Of a stretch of 39,186 nucleotides of DNA, positions 8,875 through 17,592 are shown piece after piece; the first letter of the stretch is position 1; each line of letters opens with the position of its first letter. Source of the stretch: Flavobacterium pokkalii (GTDB taxonomy: Bacteria > Bacteroidota > Bacteroidia > Flavobacteriales > Flavobacteriaceae). The DNA lies in contig NZ_NASZ01000031.1 of NCBI RefSeq assembly GCF_014596575.1, positions 1 through 39,186 on the forward strand, in the 5' to 3' direction. The notes beneath the pieces are model-generated. The model was not told where the DNA came from and did no database searches. It saw nothing but the letters and a program-made list of their open reading frames with translations. Position numbers and translations under genes: made by a program.

Positions 8875-10257
8875 TTAATTATAATTTCTTATTCCAGGTA
8901 CAATTTTCAAATGCAACTCTGCTTTATCTTTTGGCCATTTCTTAACTATTATTTTTTGAGTTTGTCCATCCCAAATAAAATCAGACGGTTTTACTTCTTT
9001 AGGGCATTTATAAACTTCAAGAGCTGCATTTTTTAATGGATTATGATACATCACAAAATCATCATCAATTAACACTGAAAATCCATCAGGATAATGTCGG
9101 TTTGCACCAACAAAAATGGAAGAACTTCCTTTGCTATTATCTGACTTTAAATTAACCTCTAAACTTCGTTTTGCAAAATCAAATTTAAAATTCAGAATAT
9201 CTCCAGCAATTGCCTGTGGATAAGGTCTGGCAATGATATCAGTAATATACTTGCGCTCTACAGTTCCTATCGCATTTTTATCACTAAAAATTGCCCAGGT
9301 TGAAGGACCTTCTGGCATGAAATTTTGCATTTTAGGATTCCCTGAAAACCAAGCTTTAATACTTCCTACTCCCATGTTATCAAACACTTCGGCAGTACGC
9401 ATATATAATTCTGAATATTTTAACTGACCTATTTTTCCGCTTATTAATGTGTCTGTTTTGGCAAAAGTTGGAAAACCCCATTCTCCAATAAAAATAGGAG
9501 CATTTAACATATCCGACTCTTTATCAAAACGATTCATCACTGGCTTGACTAAATCCATGTTATTTTGATAAATATGAGGTGCAAAAACCACATTCTTTCT
9601 ATTTATTGGCACAGTGATTTCAGCATATTGATTGTTATCAACTCCTTCTCCTTTATTCATAAAAATGGATTGTACCATAATCTTTTTATCAGGATTAATT
9701 AGTTGACTTGCATCAATAATTTTTTGATATAAAGGAACAAGATATTTTGAAGTTAATTCATTGTATGAAATATTCATTGCAAGTTTTCTTGGCTCATTTA
9801 CAACATCATATCCTAAAACAAAATCTTCATTTTTATAGCGATTCCAAATTATTTTCCAAGCTTCAATATAGGTTGTATATTCCCTATTTTTATTCAACCA
9901 AAAAATTTCCCATTCAAAATGATCTACCCCATAAACCGTCATTTTAAAAACGGTTTTCATACCATTGTTTTTAGCTAAATTGACCAATGTGTCCAATTTT
10001 AAGAGGTAATTTTTATCGATTGTAGCTCCTGAAAACGTACTCAATTTTCCTAATTCTAATCGAATTACCTGATAATTAGCTCCCATTCTAACCATTCGCA
10101 TATAATCATCAGTGGTAAAATTGCCTTCATTAGTCACCACTACAAAACCTCTTGGAATTATATGCCTTCCTTGTTCATCTCTTAAACCGTGTTTAATTTG
10201 TGAAAAAGTGACAATGGACATAAAAAAACAGAACCAAATAAGAAAATTGAATTTCAT
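8875..10257 (-). CDS. Exported GH5-like (cellulase-fold) glycoside hydrolase
   Basis: First gene of the five-gene enzyme operon. With the ATG at 10257 it encodes 460 aa with a signal peptide (MKFNFLIWFCFFMSIVTFSQ). A TIM barrel carries the clan GH-A pair: acid/base Glu in DVVNEP (about residue 155) and nucleophile Glu in FIGEWGF (about 259), plus RLELG near strand 2. A beta-sandwich tail of about 120 residues follows, as in endoglycoceramidase-like GH5 members. A longer reading from TTG 10284 is excluded because that codon lies inside the -7 box at 10281-10288. GH5 is not a standard ulvan PUL component, so its substrate (perhaps a xyloside or glucuronide in ulvan or a contaminating hemicellulose) is open. 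Confidence 0.75.
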   Translation of the reverse strand: MKFNFLIWFCFFMSIVTFSQIKHGLRDEQGRHIIPRGFVVVTNEGNFTTDDYMRMVRMGANYQVIRLELGKLSTFSGATIDKNYLLKLDTLVNLAKNNGMKTVFKMTVYGVDHFEWEIFWLNKNREYTTYIEAWKIIWNRYKNEDFVLGYDVVNEPRKLAMNISYNELTSKYLVPLYQKIIDASQLINPDKKIMVQSIFMNKGEGVDNNQYAEITVPINRKNVVFAPHIYQNNMDLVKPVMNRFDKESDMLNAPIFIGEWGFPTFAKTDTLISGKIGQLKYSELYMRTAEVFDNMGVGSIKAWFSGNPKMQNFMPEGPSTWAIFSDKNAIGTVERKYITDIIARPYPQAIAGDILNFKFDFAKRSLEVNLKSDNSKGSSSIFVGANRHYPDGFSVLIDDDFVMYHNPLKNAALEVYKCPKEVKPSDFIWDGQTQKIIVKKWPKDKAELHLKIVPGIRNYN

Positions 10258-10280
10258 AGAAAATAAATTAAAACAAAAAA

Positions 10281-10325
10281 CCAAATTAAACCAAACAAAT
10301 CTAGCTACTGTCCTGTATTGTACTG
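10281..10325 (-). promoter_or_regulatory. PUL operator and -7 box for the GH5-sulfatase-GH3-GH2-sulfatase operon
   Basis: Read on the minus strand, the operator CAGTACAATACAGGACAG (10325-10308) is followed by 19 bp and then TAATTTGG (10288-10281). The GH5 ATG is 23 bp further on. Same layout as the four other promoters of the set. Confidence 0.75.
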
Positions 10326-10345
10326 GTTTTAAATCATAGCAACAA

Positions 10346-10378
10346 AAAAAGACCGAAATTTAATATCTCGGTCTTTTA
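10346..10378 (-). terminator. Rho-independent terminator after susD
   Basis: A 7-bp GC-bearing stem (agaccga at 10350-10356, tcggtct at 10368-10374) is flanked by A- and T-tracts on its two sides. It lies 29 bp past the susD stop and just upstream of the next operator, so it separates susCD from the GH5 operon. Confidence 0.8.
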
Positions 10379-10406
10379 AAAAATAAAAACTAAACTAAAT
10401 CAAAAA

Positions 10407-12008
10407 CTAATTATTTCTATATCCGTTATTTGTAGGATCGGATGTTAATAAATTAGGATTTTGTTGCAACTCCTGTAAAGGAATTGGTAACAAGACATGC
10501 CATGATCTGATATTTTGTGCTGGATTCCAAAAACGATATTCCAGATTTTGCACTACATCTAACAGAATTCCCCATCTAATTAAATCGTATCTTCTCATAC
10601 ATTCCCCTGCTAATTCCCATTTACGTTCATCATAAATAGCTTTTCTAAATTGGTCTTGAGTCAGACCTTTTATAGCTTCGGCTTCAACTTGAGTTGCATA
10701 AGCACGATTTCTTATTTCTTTGATATATTCGTAAGCTGCTGTTGGATTACCTCCAGGTCTCTCATTCTCACATTCTGCCGCCATTAGCTTAACATCAGCC
10801 AAACGGAATACTAACCTGTTATCCGAATGATTAAAACGAGGAGAAGAGCTTAACGAAAGATTCATAAACTTAGCCATATAAGGAAAACTTAATTCAAATC
10901 CTAGGTATTTATCCATCACATTTAGCGGTCTTCTTAAATCATTCATTGGAAATTTTGCCGCAAAATCTTTTGATGCAATTTGTAATCCCGTACCATTGAA
11001 TGCTTCTCCATTAGCAGTAAGAGCAGCTGAAAGCGCAGCTCTTTGCGAAGTAATTTTTGGTTCATCTCTTAATCTTGGATTAAACATACTAGGTCTCCAG
11101 TTTCCATTTCCAAATATTGGATTTAAATTACCGTTAGCATCAGCTACTCCTTCTTCAAACTGCCCTCTTATATCCCTTGCAAAATCTAAGGACCAAATAA
11201 TTTCTGCATTATATTCATTGGCAGGATCAAAAACGGCAGCATAGGTTGGTAATATCTGATGTCCTGACTGATTGATAATTTCAAGACATTTATCCAATCC
11301 TTCTTGCCATTGTTTTTGTTGCATATAAATTTTTGCCATCACAACAGCTGCTGCCCATTTAGAAGCTCTACCCCTTTCGGCAGAGGGATATGTTGGCTTC
11401 AAATTATCCTGCGCAAATTGTAAATCGACTAAAACACCGGTTAAAATGGTTTCTTTTGGAGTCCTTCCTAGTATTTTTATCTGATCAATAGTAAGATTAT
11501 CCGTGTAATAAGGTGCGGCTCCCCAAAGATTCGTAATATGCCAATAAGCTAATCCCCTCAAAAATCTGGCTTCGGCGATTACATCTGTTTGTACACTTTG
11601 AGATATTGCATTATTACCAGTAACTCTGTCAATGATAATATTACAATTTAAAACAACTTTATATAGATCCTTCCAAGTATCAGAAACGCTCATTTTTTGA
11701 ATCGATTCATCTGCCAGGGATTCATTCATGGTATAGTTTCCGATAGGTTGAACAACATCAGCTACACGATTTGGCTCTATAATATCTGCTCCATTATCGT
11801 AAAAATGGTCCAGACCTACCTGTCCGTATAAAGAGTTATTTTTATAAATGGCATACACACCGTTGATGGCTTGTCTGGCATCGGCTGCTGAGGCAAAGAA
11901 ATTCTCAGGAGCAATGATATCACGGGGTACTTCTTCTAAAAAAGACTCACAGCTAAAACATGAGCAAATCATAAAGAAGAGATATAAATATATTTTTTTA
12001 GTTTTCAT
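10407..12008 (-). CDS. susD: SusD/RagB-family glycan-binding lipoprotein
   Basis: Surface lipoprotein that caps the partner TonB transporter and captures oligosaccharides. The signal peptide ends with lipobox CFSC followed by ESFLEEVP, the usual SusD mature start. The TPR-like body (AEARFLRGLAYWHITNLWG, about 150-168) and the C-terminal signature DERKWELAGECMRRYDLIRWG are typical of RagB/SusD. ATG 12008 gives 533 aa, a normal length; the in-frame TTG at 12017 is a poorer choice. It starts 11 bp after the susC stop and is clearly co-transcribed with it. The ligand is inferred to be ulvan oligosaccharide from the neighbouring enzymes, not from the sequence of this protein. Confidence 0.95.
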   Translation of the reverse strand: MKTKKIYLYLFFMICSCFSCESFLEEVPRDIIAPENFFASAADARQAINGVYAIYKNNSLYGQVGLDHFYDNGADIIEPNRVADVVQPIGNYTMNESLADESIQKMSVSDTWKDLYKVVLNCNIIIDRVTGNNAISQSVQTDVIAEARFLRGLAYWHITNLWGAAPYYTDNLTIDQIKILGRTPKETILTGVLVDLQFAQDNLKPTYPSAERGRASKWAAAVVMAKIYMQQKQWQEGLDKCLEIINQSGHQILPTYAAVFDPANEYNAEIIWSLDFARDIRGQFEEGVADANGNLNPIFGNGNWRPSMFNPRLRDEPKITSQRAALSAALTANGEAFNGTGLQIASKDFAAKFPMNDLRRPLNVMDKYLGFELSFPYMAKFMNLSLSSSPRFNHSDNRLVFRLADVKLMAAECENERPGGNPTAAYEYIKEIRNRAYATQVEAEAIKGLTQDQFRKAIYDERKWELAGECMRRYDLIRWGILLDVVQNLEYRFWNPAQNIRSWHVLLPIPLQELQQNPNLLTSDPTNNGYRNN

Positions 12009-12019
12009 AAGTTTCAATT

Positions 12020-15000
12020 TTAAAAAGTTACATTCAGTCCAAGACTTAAAACCTTAGCATTTGGATATTCCCCATTTGAGAATCCTTGAGCGATATTACC
12101 TAATCCGTTTTTCCCAAATCTACTGGTCTCTGGGTCAATTAATCTAAAATTAGAAAGCAAAAGCAAATTAGTTCCTGAAACATATACTGACATATTTTTA
12201 ACGCCTTTAAACCCCATTTTATCTACAGGAAAATTATAAGCAAGGCGTACATTTTTCAGACGTAAATGAGAGCCATCTTCAACATCTTTTGAGTTGCTCG
12301 GTATAGCAGTCACCCCGTCTGAACCTGCTCTAGGAACATCCGAAGTTGGATTATCAGGAGTCCAACGATTAGCTATTTCGGCAAATTTTGGATTCTCCCC
12401 TCGAGTAAAATAATTCCCTCTTGATCTAAGATTGTACACTTCGTTTCCTACTGTACCTTGAAAATAAAAACTTAAATCGAAATTTTTGTACGAAATATTA
12501 TTCTCAAAGCCAAAGATTAAATCTGGAAACGGACTTCCTAACACCACATTATCTTCATTTGAAATTATACCGTCTTTATTTAAGTCTTCAAATTTTGGTC
12601 CACCCACCACTTGTGTACCAGAGGCCAAACCTGAAGCATCAATCTCTTCTTGGCTTTTCCAAGTCCCTAAGTAGCGCACACCTGTAAATACAGGAACTGT
12701 TTCGCCTTTAATTATTCTAAGATTACCTGCTCCTAAAATCTGATCAACTACAACATCTATAAACTGTTTACCTCCAAGATCTAACACCTTATTTTTATTA
12801 GATGACAGGGTTAGTGTAGAATTCCAGTTGAAATTAGAATTTTGAATATTGGTTGATTTTAATAAAAATTCCCATCCTTTATTTTGTAACGCCCCCACAT
12901 TTTGTAACTGACTGGTAAATCCTGTTTGTCTAGGAATAGTAACATCCAACAACAAATCAGTAGTTTTTTTGTGGTAGTAATTAAATTCAGTAAAAATTCT
13001 ACCCTTCAAAAATGAGGCTTCTAATGCCATGTCAAAAGAAGTGGTCGTTTCCCAGCCTAAATTTGGATTTGCAGGTCTTCCAAGCGTCAATCCTGGTTGT
13101 TGTATCCCGTTTAAAGTTGTATTGGCTTCAACCAAAATTGCTTTGGTTGCATATGCTCCAATAGCCTGATTACCGGCTTGACCATAACTAGCTCTTAATT
13201 TTAAATCATGAAAAACATTTTGATCTTGCATAAAATCCTCTTCGCTTACTTTCCAAGCTCCAGCTATTGAAGGATAAAATCCCCATTGATTGCCCTGTGC
13301 AAACACCGATGTCCCGTCATATCGCCCTACTAAAGTTAAAAGATATTTATCTTTGTAAGTATAATTTGCTCTACCAAAAAAAGACACCAGCTGAAAAGGA
13401 TTTGGATAACTACTCGCAATAATATTTCTGGAAGGATCAGTTCCTAACCCCAAATTATTAAATCCTACAGCATCAGTTGTGATTCCAAAAGCCTGAGCAG
13501 AAAAAGCTTCAGAAGTATATTTCTGAAAAGAAGCCCCTCCTAAAACAGTCAAATCATGTTTGTCATTAAATTGGGTACTGTACTGAATTGTATTCTCATT
13601 ATTCCATCCAAAAGATGAAACTGCTGTTACCTTTGCATTTCCTGTTTCTCCAACAGATAAGAAATCAGGTCTTTGACTTGAATTAAATTCATTTCTTTTG
13701 GAATTACTAATATCCGGATTAAATGTAGAGCGTATAATCAAATTTGGAATCGGAGTATACTCTAAATATACTGTTCCCAGAAGATTATTCGAAGTAGTTT
13801 GGTCGGTATCTAATTTTGCAGTAGCCACCGGATTATTAAACGGAGCACCAATTACATCGTTAAAACCGTTATAGCTTCCGTCAGCGTTATAAATAGGCTG
13901 TGTAGGCAAAATATTCAGAAGACTTCCATAATCAACTACACCATTATCCTGTATTATTCTTGAATAGTTGACACGGAAACCTGCTTTGAGTTTTTTGCTG
14001 AGTTTAAAATCTATATTAGATCTAAAAATGTATTTCTCAATTCCTGAATTTTCTATCAAACCATCTTGATTAAAAAAATTCAACGAATTATAATAGGTTA
14101 CGTTACCGTTTTCAGAGGCTCCCGAAATGGAAACATCCGCATTAAATATTGGTGATGGTTTCAATAATAAATCAAAATAATCATTATCAGGATAGCTTGA
14201 AGGGTCCCCAGGAAAAGGTTCAGCTACACCTCTAAAGCGAGCATCTTCATTTGTATATTCAATTTGTTCTGCTTGTGATAAAAACTTAGGCCTTTTAGGA
14301 ACCAATTGAGTACTGGTATATACTCCCGCACTTACTTGAGGTTTTCCACCGCCACTACCTGAACCATTTTTGGTAGTTACCAGGACAACCCCATTTGCAC
14401 CACGAGAACCGTAAATGGCGATAGAGGATGCATCCTTCAATATTTCAATAGATTTTATATCATTGGAGTTTAAATTATTCAAATCATAATTATTCCCTAC
14501 AATAATACCGTCAATAACCCATAGTGGTTCATTGCTCCCTGTGATTGAATTTCCTCCCCTCACCCTAATCGAGGTAGAAGCTCCTGGTGCCCCACTGTTT
14601 TGGGTAACCTGAACACCTGAGGCTCTACCCTGAAGTGCCTGATCCACTCTTGAAACCGGAACAGCGGTAATATCTTTTGCACTCACAGATGACACTGAAC
14701 CTGTCAAGTCGGATTTACGTTGCGCACCATAACCGATAACAACAACTTCGTCAAGTTTATTATCAGTCTCTAATACAACATCTATTTGTTTTTTATTAGC
14801 TACCGGTACTTCTTTTGTTGCGTATCCGATATAAGAAAAAACGAGAACGTTTTGAGCTGACGCACTAATAATATACTTACCATCGATATCAGTACTAGTA
14901 GCTTTTGTTGTTCCCTTTATAAGAACTGTTGCTCCCGGCAATGGCTGTCCTTCCGCCATCACAGTCCCTGAAATACTTTGGGCATTTGATATCGCTATAC

Positions 15001-15070
15001 AGGACAATATCAAACACACACATCCAGAATCTTCTATTTTCTTGAAAATTCTTAACTGTAAATTTAACAT
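12020..15070 (-). CDS. susC: SusC/RagA-family TonB-dependent outer-membrane transporter
   Basis: Imports oligosaccharides with SusD, energised by TonB. It shows a carboxypeptidase-D-like domain (SISGTVMAEGQPLPGATVLIKG, about 33-115), a TonB box DEVVVIGYG (about 107-115), a plug with LQGRASGVQV and GSNEPLWVIDG (about 130-235) and a 22-strand-type barrel ending in LNVTF. The length of 1016 aa is usual. The leader is odd: the frame used here starts at ATG 15070 with a poor signal, while ATG 15074 in the neighbouring frame begins MNVKFTVKNFQENRRFWMCV, which looks like the ancestral SusC leader. A one-base gain or two-base loss near 15012-15022 would explain the switch. It is driven by the operator at 15134-15151. 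Confidence 0.93.
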   Translation of the reverse strand: MLNLQLRIFKKIEDSGCVCLILSCIAISNAQSISGTVMAEGQPLPGATVLIKGTTKATSTDIDGKYIISASAQNVLVFSYIGYATKEVPVANKKQIDVVLETDNKLDEVVVIGYGAQRKSDLTGSVSSVSAKDITAVPVSRVDQALQGRASGVQVTQNSGAPGASTSIRVRGGNSITGSNEPLWVIDGIIVGNNYDLNNLNSNDIKSIEILKDASSIAIYGSRGANGVVLVTTKNGSGSGGGKPQVSAGVYTSTQLVPKRPKFLSQAEQIEYTNEDARFRGVAEPFPGDPSSYPDNDYFDLLLKPSPIFNADVSISGASENGNVTYYNSLNFFNQDGLIENSGIEKYIFRSNIDFKLSKKLKAGFRVNYSRIIQDNGVVDYGSLLNILPTQPIYNADGSYNGFNDVIGAPFNNPVATAKLDTDQTTSNNLLGTVYLEYTPIPNLIIRSTFNPDISNSKRNEFNSSQRPDFLSVGETGNAKVTAVSSFGWNNENTIQYSTQFNDKHDLTVLGGASFQKYTSEAFSAQAFGITTDAVGFNNLGLGTDPSRNIIASSYPNPFQLVSFFGRANYTYKDKYLLTLVGRYDGTSVFAQGNQWGFYPSIAGAWKVSEEDFMQDQNVFHDLKLRASYGQAGNQAIGAYATKAILVEANTTLNGIQQPGLTLGRPANPNLGWETTTSFDMALEASFLKGRIFTEFNYYHKKTTDLLLDVTIPRQTGFTSQLQNVGALQNKGWEFLLKSTNIQNSNFNWNSTLTLSSNKNKVLDLGGKQFIDVVVDQILGAGNLRIIKGETVPVFTGVRYLGTWKSQEEIDASGLASGTQVVGGPKFEDLNKDGIISNEDNVVLGSPFPDLIFGFENNISYKNFDLSFYFQGTVGNEVYNLRSRGNYFTRGENPKFAEIANRWTPDNPTSDVPRAGSDGVTAIPSNSKDVEDGSHLRLKNVRLAYNFPVDKMGFKGVKNMSVYVSGTNLLLLSNFRLIDPETSRFGKNGLGNIAQGFSNGEYPNAKVLSLGLNVTF

Positions 15071-15106
15071 TCATAAATAATTAGGTTAATTGGGTTAATA
15101 ATATTC

Positions 15107-15151
15107 CCAAATTATAATGTTATGTTAAAGTTTCTGTCCTGCATTGACCTG
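15107..15151 (-). promoter_or_regulatory. PUL operator and -7 box for susCD
   Basis: Minus-strand operator CAGGTCAATGCAGGACAG (15151-15134) is two CAGGwCA half-sites 10 bp apart. After 19 bp comes TAATTTGG (15114-15107). The susC start codon lies 36 bp after the box. Confidence 0.8.
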
Positions 15152-15340
15152 TATCAACTTGGATTCAATTCATTTTGTTAATAAATTTTAACATTTACAC
15201 TAAATTATCTGGAAATCAATAACTATTTATTCTGTTTAGAATGCGAATCAAAATAATAGTCAATAAAAGTTTTAAACCTATACAGTTACTTAATAACATT
15301 CTTTTCAGCAGAAGACTCATTATAGTTTCTAATCAAAAAA
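15152..15340. other. AT-rich intergenic stretch
   Basis: Between the susC operator and the terminators of the GH43 operon I see no ORF, repeat or RNA structure that can be supported. Confidence 0.5.
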
Positions 15341-15389
15341 AATTGGACTTATCCTGAAACATTTTGAATGTTTCAGGATAAGTCCAATT
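15341..15389 (-). terminator. Strong hairpin terminator of the GH78-PL25-GH43 operon
   Basis: A perfect 23-bp stem (15341-15363 with 15367-15389, starting aattggacttatcctg) has a 3-nt loop. On the minus strand it runs straight into a T8 tract (A-run at 15335-15342 on the plus strand). It lies about 200 bp past the GH43 stop. Confidence 0.8.
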
Positions 15390-15403
15390 TGTAAATCCTT
15401 TTC

Positions 15404-15453
15404 AAACCCGTTGTATATTTTGAGAATTATATTTCAAAATGCACAACGGGTTT
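15404..15453. terminator. Second tandem hairpin downstream of GH43
   Basis: A 20-bp stem with two mismatches (15404-15423 against 15434-15453, aaacccgttgt / acaacgggttt) is followed on the plus strand by Ts. With the hairpin at 15341-15389 it forms a double insulator between the GH43 operon and susC. The remaining 15454-15588 is T-rich with nothing recognisable. Confidence 0.6.
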
Positions 15454-15588
15454 TCAATTTATTTTTTTTTTTATAGAGTTTATCTAACAAGAATAACAGT
15501 GTATTTTTTATTATACTCTCTTTCTGAAATACAGAAATTACAGATAAAACAAATACATTTGTTATACTTAATTGTCATAGTTAAGAAT

Positions 15589-17373
15589 TTATTTGGCTGC
15601 CTTTGGTCCATCATAATTATAAACAAACCAATCTACATCTATATATCCTGAATCTTCTTTTGTATTCCATGAGAAGAAACCTAATCTATCTCCTGTCCAT
15701 TTTCCAAAGGCTATAGTAAAAGTAGGACCGAAGCAGCTGTAATTTTTGTTATCAAAACTGTATTCATAAAAAGCTTGATTTCCTATATTAGTTGTCCGTA
15801 TGTAAACTTCATCCTTAATGATTTCTGGCCCTTTAATTTTTTCTGCCATGGTATTCATATAAAAAAGGATTCTTTTCCCTTTTTCATCTGCTTCAATGCC
15901 TAGCAGATTGTAAACCCCACCAAATCTGACAAATCCTGCCATTTGATTAGGTTTCATACCTGAAATATCAAATTTAGCAACAGCCGTACCTTTGGAAATT
16001 CCCATAATACGCTGGCTTAACGTGTTGCAAGCACGCCAAAAGTCTGAACTAGAACCGTCGTTATTAGTCCATTCATTAATATTAGGCCCATACCCTTTTT
16101 GGTTTGGTAATACTTTACTTGCCTTTAAGCGCAACCATCCCGGACGCTCAGTTAGAGACCAATGTGTATTCCTTGGATCATGATTCCACTCCCATTGAAA
16201 CCCCAACTTTGAAGACGAAAACTCATCATCAGTACTTGGTGCAGAAATAGGATATCCGTTAATAGGCTTTTTGTACTGTTTGACTGGTTCGCCTATACCG
16301 TCGTTATCTTCGTCAACACCAATAATTGGCCATCCATCTACCCAATTTACAGGTTCTAAACACTGCGGGCGACCCTGAAATGGATCATCATCATTTTGAA
16401 TTAACTGATGCATATACCACCACGACTTATCAGGGGCTTGTATTAATGCCCCTTGGCTGGCACTACGATTGTTGAATGCAGTTCCTTTTTCTAAAACAGT
16501 TTTTACTTCATACGGTCCATAAATACTTTCTTTAGAACGCAATACAATCTGCTTTCTGTCATTTTTTGGATTTTTAACCCCAGGCAAGGTAGATTTATCA
16601 CCCATTGTCCACTGCGCTAAAAATATGTACCAAGTACCGTCAATTTTATAAATTTTAGCTGCTTCGGCACCCATACCAGTATAAACTAATTTACCTTCAT
16701 CAAGTATTTTAGTACCGTCCCAACTCATTTCGTAAATTCTATTTTCGTTCCCTTCAATTTTATTCTCGGGTCCTTTTTGTTTTCCAGCAGTGTTAATTAT
16801 AACGTATGCTTTATGGGTTTCTTCGTCCCAAAATACTCCAGGGTCGTCTAATACTTTATCTTTTGGAAGCATCATAACGGGTTTACTCCAAGGCCCTGAA
16901 ATATCTTTGGCTGTAGAGACCATTAAACCATGTTGATAGTCAATCTGGTAACAATACCACTTTCCCTCGTGGTAGGCTAAATCTCCTGCCCAAACACCAA
17001 AAGAATACCCATTCATCCTGTCCCAATTGTATTCTGATGCCCATGAAAGATTTTCAAAAACATGCCCAACATTGGTCCAATTCACCATGTCTTTTGACTT
17101 TAAAATAGGCATCCCTGGTGACATATGTTGTTTCGATGTAATCATATAATAGGTATCTCCCACTTGTTCGATATCTGAATCGGGATAATCGGCATTTAGA
17201 ACCGGATTGACGTATGTCCCGTCTCCTTGATCACCCCAGCTGCCTACAATGCCAATTTTTAATGTTTTAGTATCTTTTACCTTATTCTTCTGCGATTGCG
17301 CATTACAGATACAAAATCCAAAAAACAGACTCACTGCTATTGGTTTGATAAATGGTCTATTTAGAATTAACAT
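15589..17373 (-). CDS. Exported GH43-family enzyme (beta-xylosidase/arabinofuranosidase type) with C-terminal sandwich
   Basis: Inverting five-bladed propeller hydrolase, 594 aa, with a signal peptide ending CNAQ. The three catalytic acids fit the family: base in NPVLNADYPDSD (D65), pKa modulator in LDDPGVF (D177) and acid in GMGAEAAKIYK (E237). Asp65 is followed by Ser rather than the frequent Pro. A C-terminal beta-sandwich (about 385-590) matches the DUF1349/GH43_C2 type that completes the active site in subfamilies such as GH43_12. A xylosidase acting on xylose-containing ulvan oligomers is the likely role, as GH43 enzymes occur in known ulvan loci. It is the last gene of the GH78-PL25 operon, 36 bp after the small remnant ORF. 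Confidence 0.88.
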   Translation of the reverse strand: MLILNRPFIKPIAVSLFFGFCICNAQSQKNKVKDTKTLKIGIVGSWGDQGDGTYVNPVLNADYPDSDIEQVGDTYYMITSKQHMSPGMPILKSKDMVNWTNVGHVFENLSWASEYNWDRMNGYSFGVWAGDLAYHEGKWYCYQIDYQHGLMVSTAKDISGPWSKPVMMLPKDKVLDDPGVFWDEETHKAYVIINTAGKQKGPENKIEGNENRIYEMSWDGTKILDEGKLVYTGMGAEAAKIYKIDGTWYIFLAQWTMGDKSTLPGVKNPKNDRKQIVLRSKESIYGPYEVKTVLEKGTAFNNRSASQGALIQAPDKSWWYMHQLIQNDDDPFQGRPQCLEPVNWVDGWPIIGVDEDNDGIGEPVKQYKKPINGYPISAPSTDDEFSSSKLGFQWEWNHDPRNTHWSLTERPGWLRLKASKVLPNQKGYGPNINEWTNNDGSSSDFWRACNTLSQRIMGISKGTAVAKFDISGMKPNQMAGFVRFGGVYNLLGIEADEKGKRILFYMNTMAEKIKGPEIIKDEVYIRTTNIGNQAFYEYSFDNKNYSCFGPTFTIAFGKWTGDRLGFFSWNTKEDSGYIDVDWFVYNYDGPKAAK

Positions 17374-17409
17374 ATACTTTCTTTTTAAAACTTTTTTTTT
17401 ACAATTTAA

Positions 17410-17592
17410 TTACTCTTTGAAATATTCTATAAGATAATTTCCTGAACCGAGTTCTATAAAATCATTAAAAATTCCAGCATTTAATTGCTGATAGATTTCT
17501 TTTATTTGCTTTCTTTTTATTTTCAGAATCTTTAATCCCTTTGGGATTACAACTGGTTTGCCTTTAGTACTGAAAGACACCTCTAAAATCAT
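17410..17592 (-). pseudogene. 60-codon remnant of a GH78 rhamnosidase C-terminus
   Basis: This small ORF overlaps the PL25 stop codon by an ATGA junction. It aligns along its whole length with the last about 63 residues of the GH78 enzyme at 19050-21920: MILEVSFSTKG against MNLEVPFNTKA, LKILKI against LQTLKI, and LGSGNYLIEYFKE against LGSGIYVLEYSKE. That segment is the C-terminal rhamnosidase sandwich. It cannot fold into an enzyme alone and has no signal peptide. The simplest reading is a vestige of a second GH78 gene, lost by deletion, that once lay between PL25 and GH43. It may still be translated by coupling to PL25. Confidence 0.7.

Noticed and set aside
10291..10305. TAGATTTG on the minus strand close to the GH5 operator as a -7 box
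   Set aside because: It is an exact TAnnTTTG but lies only 4 bp after the operator. The TAATTTGG at 19 bp matches the geometry of the other four promoters.
17410..17592. Small ORF as a novel peptide or toxin gene
   Set aside because: It aligns end to end with the C-terminus of the GH78 protein in the same operon, so a remnant is the simpler reading.
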